NCBI GenBank assembly: GCA_015486475.1 | Contig: WFRO01000305.1 | Coordinates: 1-7,519, forward strand | DNA: 7,519 nt | Direction: 5' to 3' | From: Bacteroidales bacterium | GTDB taxonomy: Bacteria > Bacteroidota > Bacteroidia > Bacteroidales > VadinHA17 | In this document: positions 5,232 to 7,519 of the stretch, piece after piece | Layout: each line of letters starts with the position of its first letter | Numbering within the stretch: the first letter of the stretch is position 1 | The notes under the pieces: generated by a model | Told to the model about the DNA's origin: nothing | The model's database searches: none | What the model saw: only the letters and a program-made list of their open reading frames with translations | Made by a program: the position numbers and the translations under genes

Positions 5232-5248
5232 ATGCAGAAAGACTGCAC
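5232..5248. promoter_or_regulatory. Candidate operator, site 3: TGCAG-N5-CTGCA
   Basis: The minus strand reads GTGCAGTCTTTCTGCAT, with perfect 5-bp arms (5233-5237 and 5243-5247). It differs from site 1 at one of 17 positions. It lies 19-35 bases upstream of the regulator 2 start, in the divergent region shared with the vWA gene. A further lone TGCAG half-site is at 5265-5269. It is a candidate for autoregulation. Confidence 0.5.
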
Positions 5249-5309
5249 CCTTTTGTTTTACACTTGCAGCGACAAAATAATAATTTTTCATTTAAACACT
5301 TACATCATC

Positions 5310-5954
5310 ATGAAAGAAACAAAAGCAGACATCACTTTTATCCTCGACCGTTCCGGGTCGATGGAGGCGATCCGTAACACCACGATCGAAGGGTTCAACC
5401 ATTTCCTCAACGAGCAGCAGGAAGGCATTCCGGAGGCGCGCATGACCCTGATACAGTTCGATCATGAATACGAGACCGTGTACCAGGGCAGGAAGATCAG
5501 AAAGATCACCCCCCTGAACCGCGACACCTTTGTCCCGCGCGGCACAACAGCCCTGCTGGACGCCATCGGCCGCGGCATACGCGAGACCCGCGCCCGGCAT
5601 AAGGCCACGAAGAAAAAGGACCGTCCCGGCAAGGTACTCTTCGTCATCCTTACCGACGGACTGGAGAACGCCAGCCATGAATATTCGCGTAAGCAGATCT
5701 TTGAGATGATCCGCAAAAAGGAGGAGAAAAGAGGCTGGCAATTCATCTTCCTCGGCGCCAACCAGGATGCCATCCATGAGGCGGCCTCCCTAGGCATCGA
5801 CAACGGAAAAGCACTGCACTTCGCCTCAACCGATAAAGGCACAATACATGCCTTCAGATCCATGTCCAGGAACATGAAAGAAGCACTACTGGAAGACAAG
5901 GACTTTTTCTTCAAGGAGAAGGACCGGAAGGAGCAGGAGGAGGAGGAAGGATGA
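5310..5954 (+). CDS. Small von Willebrand factor A domain protein (214 aa)
   Basis: The product is almost entirely one vWA domain, a metal-dependent protein-interaction fold. The MIDAS is complete: D13-R-S15-G-S17 (DxSxS), T80 in the RGTTALLDAIG motif and D116 in VILTDGLEN. There is no signal peptide or membrane segment, so it is probably cytoplasmic, as in TerY-like or chaperone-associated vWA proteins rather than adhesins. The last 25 or so residues are strongly charged (KEKDRKEQEEEEG). The start is the ATG at 5310, where the domain begins after an AT-rich leader; the frame remains open upstream to 5232, but that part overlaps the divergent regulatory region and has no family match. The gene diverges from regulator 2 and is followed by repeat-rich DNA. 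The partner is unknown; small vWA proteins often work with AAA ATPases, but none is in this window. Confidence 0.9.
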   Translation: MKETKADITFILDRSGSMEAIRNTTIEGFNHFLNEQQEGIPEARMTLIQFDHEYETVYQGRKIRKITPLNRDTFVPRGTTALLDAIGRGIRETRARHKATKKKDRPGKVLFVILTDGLENASHEYSRKQIFEMIRKKEEKRGWQFIFLGANQDAIHEAASLGIDNGKALHFASTDKGTIHAFRSMSRNMKEALLEDKDFFFKEKDRKEQEEEEG

Positions 5955-5956
5955 TC

Positions 5957-6031
5957 GTACTCCTGCGGCTACTCAGAGATGAGCGATGAGCTCCGCCTTC
6001 GCCATCCTTCGGTACGCCTCCGGCTACTCAG
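5957..6031 (+). repeat. 20-bp direct repeat pair (GTAC-CCT-CGGCTACTCAG)
   Basis: The units at 5957-5976 and 6012-6031 match at 18 of 20 positions (GTACTCCTG versus GTACGCCTC at the left, then an identical CGGCTACTCAG... end). The first unit starts two bases after the vWA stop codon. The 35 bases between them include a GATGAGC doublet. Confidence 0.75.
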
Positions 6032-6057
6032 GAACCAGCTACGGCGGACGAAGGATG
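6003..6057. repeat. Inverted repeat CATCCTTCG / CGAAGGATG
   Basis: Perfect 9-bp arms at 6003-6011 and 6049-6057 enclose a GC-rich 37-base loop with some further internal pairing (GCCTCCGGCTAC against GCTACGGCGG, imperfect). It overlaps the second unit of the direct repeat. There is no T-run, so it is a structural repeat rather than a typical terminator. Confidence 0.55.
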
Positions 6058-6100
6058 AAGCGATGATGCGATAACAACTCCAAAGAACCACCACCGATTC

Positions 6101-6234
6101 TCCTTTGCTATTCTTTGCCCACTTCTTTGCGTTTCTCTGCGTGAAACCTTATCCACTGTAATTCCGACTGTTACGTAAAGTTGCACCAGGATGCCACTAA
6201 GTTCCTGAGAATCAGACTAACTTTTAACTTTAGG
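6101..6234 (+). repeat. Dispersed intergenic repeat, copy B (134 bp)
   Basis: This is the homologue of copy A (2187-2320), in the same orientation and without gaps, about 84% identical from 6122 to 6234. As in copy A, short tandem repeats and an AAATAGGTATTT motif (6267-6278) follow. The spread of mismatches along the unit indicates old divergence rather than a recent duplication. Confidence 0.85.
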
Positions 6235-6257
6235 CACTCCAAACTTTAGGCACTCCA
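6226..6257 (+). repeat. Perfect 16-bp tandem duplication AACTTTAGGCACTCCA
   Basis: Two identical 16-base units abut at 6226-6241 and 6242-6257. The first overlaps the end of copy B, so the duplication arose at the edge of the dispersed repeat. Confidence 0.9.
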
Positions 6258-6295
6258 GCACTTCCGAAATAGGTATTTCTGGAGACCAGAGGAAA

Positions 6296-6320
6296 AGGCT
6301 TCACGCAATGGCGCAAAGGA
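6296..6320 (-). repeat. Short inverted copy of the repeat's CTTTGCG...GCGTGAA segment
   Basis: The minus strand reads CCTTTGCG, then CATTGCGTGAAGCCT. This matches the left part of copy B (6123-6149), and its GTGAAGCCT end is identical to copy A. With copy B it forms imperfect inverted ends around about 150 bases. It may be a terminal inverted repeat or a fragment of another copy. Confidence 0.55.
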
Positions 6321-6337
6321 GCGCTATGAACAGGGGG

Positions 6338-6379
6338 TCGTGGTTCGTAGTTCGTAGTTCGTGGTTCGTGGTTCGTGGT
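6338..6379. repeat. Heptamer tandem array, 6 units of TCGTRGT
   Basis: Six exact 7-base units are visible: TCGTGGT, TCGTAGT twice, then TCGTGGT three times. The array runs into the TAA stop codon (6379-6381) of the MBL gene. Read on the minus strand it is an AACCACGA-type repeat starting at the stop. Confidence 0.92.
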
Positions 6380-7404
6380 TAATGATTCAGAGCATAAATT
6401 TCGCCGGTGTCGGGCACCAGGAGGCGGGTATGGGGCAGAGGTCCGGAGAATAACCGCTCTCCCCACGACTGCAATCCGGCCGTATCGAGCACCTCTTCGC
6501 CGTAATACTTTTCATCCTCTATGCCACTATAGTGGGCCAGCAGGAGGTTGCGTGGACGTACACGCAGGACAAAGTCCAGCAAGGTCAGGAGATAGTCCTT
6601 ATTATCGGGGAAATCCTCAAAAAAGCCGAGGAGATAGCTGTAGTTGTCATAGCTCTGAAAATTGTGGGGAGCCATGAGATCTTCCTGGGTCAGCGCCTGC
6701 AGCCAGGGCTCCAGGTAACGGTCGTCCTGCGGATGACGGCTCACCGACCAGTGGTTGGTCTTTGGGTTAGGAAAACGGTTGTTGGCATCGGTAAGGAGCC
6801 AGTCAGCACCCTGCAGGGCTTCCAGGTCTTTTTGCTGCAGCAGGGGCAGCAGCACATCGCCTGTGAAGAGGAGCTGTTGTCCGGCCTGCGGCACGGCCAC
6901 GCGCAGCATGGCGGCAGCCCGCGCATGGGGACCATGAAAAACGGGATAAGCCGTCACGGTGATCCCCTCTCCTGCCTCGGGCACCTCAACGGGTATTCCG
7001 TAGGGCAGGTCGGTGAAGGCCACCAGGTCGGCCATGTGGGGCATGGTGGCGATGATCTGCTCTTGACAGCCGCGGGTAGCATAGACGGGATAACGCCGGT
7101 TGCCATGGAAACGGTAGTAGCTCTGGATGATCCAGTCCATGCCGAGGGTATGGTCGAAATGGGGATGGGTGATCAGCAGGGCGTCGGGGATGCGGTTGCC
7201 GTGCCGCAGCAGGAAAGGCACGATGCCATGTCCCGCATCCACCAGGAGGTCCATGACTACCTTGCCGGACTCATCTTTCCGCAGGAGGGAGTAGGAGGCA
7301 TTGGCATAGTCGGGCGCTCCCGGCAGCGAGTAGAAGGGATGCACCTGTGCGATGGGCACCGGCCAGGCGTTGCCCCGCCCGTTGATCCGCAGATGGTAAC
7401 TCAT
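6379..7404 (-). CDS. MBL-fold metallohydrolase
   Basis: The 341-residue protein belongs to the metallo-beta-lactamase superfamily, binuclear-metal hydrolases of diverse substrates. In numbering from the chosen start, the H-x-H-x-D-H motif is H80-P-H82-F-D84-H85 (THPHFDHTLGMD). Likely further ligands are H157 or H160 (VFHGPH), D183 (LLFTGDVL) and H291 (LLLAHYSG). The N-terminus RINGRGNAWPVPI has the glycine-rich loop seen in tRNase Z/PhnP-like members. There is no signal peptide, so it is cytoplasmic. The ATG at 7404 is preferred over that at 7431 because the beta strand begins just after it and a -7 promoter element (7429-7436) would overlap the longer form. A region around residues 201-267, after the D183 motif, looks like a family-specific insertion. 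The substrate cannot be told from sequence. It lies downstream of another leftward gene, 51 bases away. Confidence 0.92.
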   Translation of the reverse strand: MSYHLRINGRGNAWPVPIAQVHPFYSLPGAPDYANASYSLLRKDESGKVVMDLLVDAGHGIVPFLLRHGNRIPDALLITHPHFDHTLGMDWIIQSYYRFHGNRRYPVYATRGCQEQIIATMPHMADLVAFTDLPYGIPVEVPEAGEGITVTAYPVFHGPHARAAAMLRVAVPQAGQQLLFTGDVLLPLLQQKDLEALQGADWLLTDANNRFPNPKTNHWSVSRHPQDDRYLEPWLQALTQEDLMAPHNFQSYDNYSYLLGFFEDFPDNKDYLLTLLDFVLRVRPRNLLLAHYSGIEDEKYYGEEVLDTAGLQSWGERLFSGPLPHTRLLVPDTGEIYALNH

Positions 7405-7428
7405 AAGAATGCTTTTTGCACTTACCGG

Positions 7429-7436
7429 CAAAGATA
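7429..7436 (-). promoter_or_regulatory. Bacteroidetes -7 promoter element for the MBL gene
   Basis: The minus strand reads TATCTTTG, a perfect TAnnTTTG match, 24 bases upstream of the ATG at 7404. This supports the shorter start. No TTTG -33 box is evident, and the -33 position falls on the end of the upstream gene. Confidence 0.45.
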
Positions 7437-7455
7437 AGATTTCTCCGGCCTGTTC

Positions 7456-7519
7456 CTATTTGACCGACTTCACAAATTTGGCAGCTTTCAGTGTTTTCGG
7501 CTGGTTGTCATTGGCCAGG
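7456..7519 (-). CDS. C-terminal end of an unidentified gene (partial)
   Basis: The minus strand has an open frame entering from the right edge, reading LANDNQPKTLKAAKFVKSVK before a TAG at 7456-7458. Codon choice and the lysine-rich end look like a real protein C-terminus, and the gap to the next leftward gene is normal. Only 20 residues are visible, which is too few to name a family. Confidence 0.5.
   Translation of the reverse strand, partial: LANDNQPKTLKAAKFVKSVK

Larger units (their letters stand above)
5955..6378. other. Gene-free, repeat-rich stretch between the vWA and MBL genes
   Basis: No gene is supported here. It lies between the ends of two convergent genes and holds, in order, a 20-bp direct repeat pair, a GATGAGC doublet (5978-5991), a 9-bp inverted repeat, copy B of the dispersed repeat, a 16-bp tandem duplication, one AAATAGGTATTT motif (6267-6278), a short inverted piece of the repeat and a heptamer array reaching the MBL stop codon. 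Open frames crossing it give TTNHEPRTTNYEPR-like peptides, which come from translated repeats. Confidence 0.75.

Noticed and set aside
5214..5291. 26-residue N-terminal extension of regulator 2
   Set aside because: The family signature MPxNxNALxRY starts at 5213, as in the paralogue at 3750; upstream residues match nothing.
5232..5309. 26-residue N-terminal extension of the vWA frame
   Set aside because: It has no vWA homology, overlaps the divergent regulatory region and site 3, and the domain begins right after the ATG at 5310.
5292..5914. Two long minus-strand open frames (5292-5777 and 5462-5914) opposite the vWA gene
   Set aside because: They overlap each other and a complete MIDAS-containing vWA gene; their translations show no family features.
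3550..5954. Calling the region a known defence, tellurite-resistance or toxin-antitoxin system
   Set aside because: There is no nuclease, ATPase, Ter gene set or recognised toxin fold; a lone vWA domain and HTH proteins are not enough.
6230..6677. Small open frames crossing the heptamer array (6230-6466 minus, 6375-6677 plus)
   Set aside because: TTNHEPRTTNYEPR-type peptide is a translated 7-base repeat; the rest overlaps the MBL gene or has no start context.
6532..7437. 301-codon open frame on the plus strand opposite the MBL gene
   Set aside because: It is the antisense shadow of a gene with a clear H-x-H-x-D-H metal site; its own translation is low-complexity Gly/Val/His/Gln-rich with no recognisable domain.

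Overview
The window looks like chromosomal DNA of a Bacteroidetes (Bacteroidota) bacterium. The first gene encodes a secreted protein with a type IX secretion C-terminal sorting domain, a system confined to that phylum. Starts lack Shine-Dalgarno sequences and sit behind AT-rich leaders. Several promoter regions carry the phylum's TAnnTTTG -7 element, and two genes start with the MPxNxNALxRY sequence of a Bacteroidetes WYL-type regulator family. No rRNA, tRNA, CRISPR array or intact insertion sequence was seen.

Layout. (1) 55-1989 (+): exported T9SS protein with about ten 31-residue repeats, a PKD-like domain and a sorting domain. (2) 1990-2433: gene-free, packed with short repeats (palindrome, heptamers, a 134-bp dispersed repeat, a 12-bp tandem array ending in a terminator-like palindrome). 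(3) 2434-3345 (-): cytoplasmic M28-type zinc aminopeptidase. (4) 3550-5954: two mirrored units, each a short leftward WYL-family DNA-binding protein divergent from a rightward gene. Unit 1 is a 66-aa HTH-only protein (3550-3750) and a 220-aa very acidic protein of unknown function (3935-4597). Unit 2 is a 186-aa regulator without a WYL domain (4653-5213) and a 214-aa von Willebrand A protein with a complete MIDAS (5310-5954). (5) 5955-6378: a second gene-free, repeat-rich stretch with another copy of the 134-bp repeat. (6) 6379-7404 (-): MBL-fold metallohydrolase. (7) 7456-7519 (-): C-terminal end of an unidentified gene.

The strongest unexplained signal is a small palindrome, TGCAG-N5-CTGCA. 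It lies upstream of the peptidase gene (3409-3425) and upstream of regulator 2 (5232-5248); the two 17-base sites differ at one position when read in opposite orientation. A degenerate form lies upstream of regulator 1 (3764-3779). This suggests that a regulator of this locus, perhaps one of the two WYL-like proteins, controls its own gene and the peptidase. The second strong signal is the pair of homologous intergenic repeats (2187-2320 and 6101-6234, 84% identical over the best 113 bp), both with short tandem arrays and an AAATAGGTATTT motif downstream. They are probably a dispersed extragenic repeat family.

Functional links between the peptidase, the vWA protein, the acidic protein and the MBL hydrolase are inference only. 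The genes are in many separate transcription units, and the sequence does not show a shared pathway.
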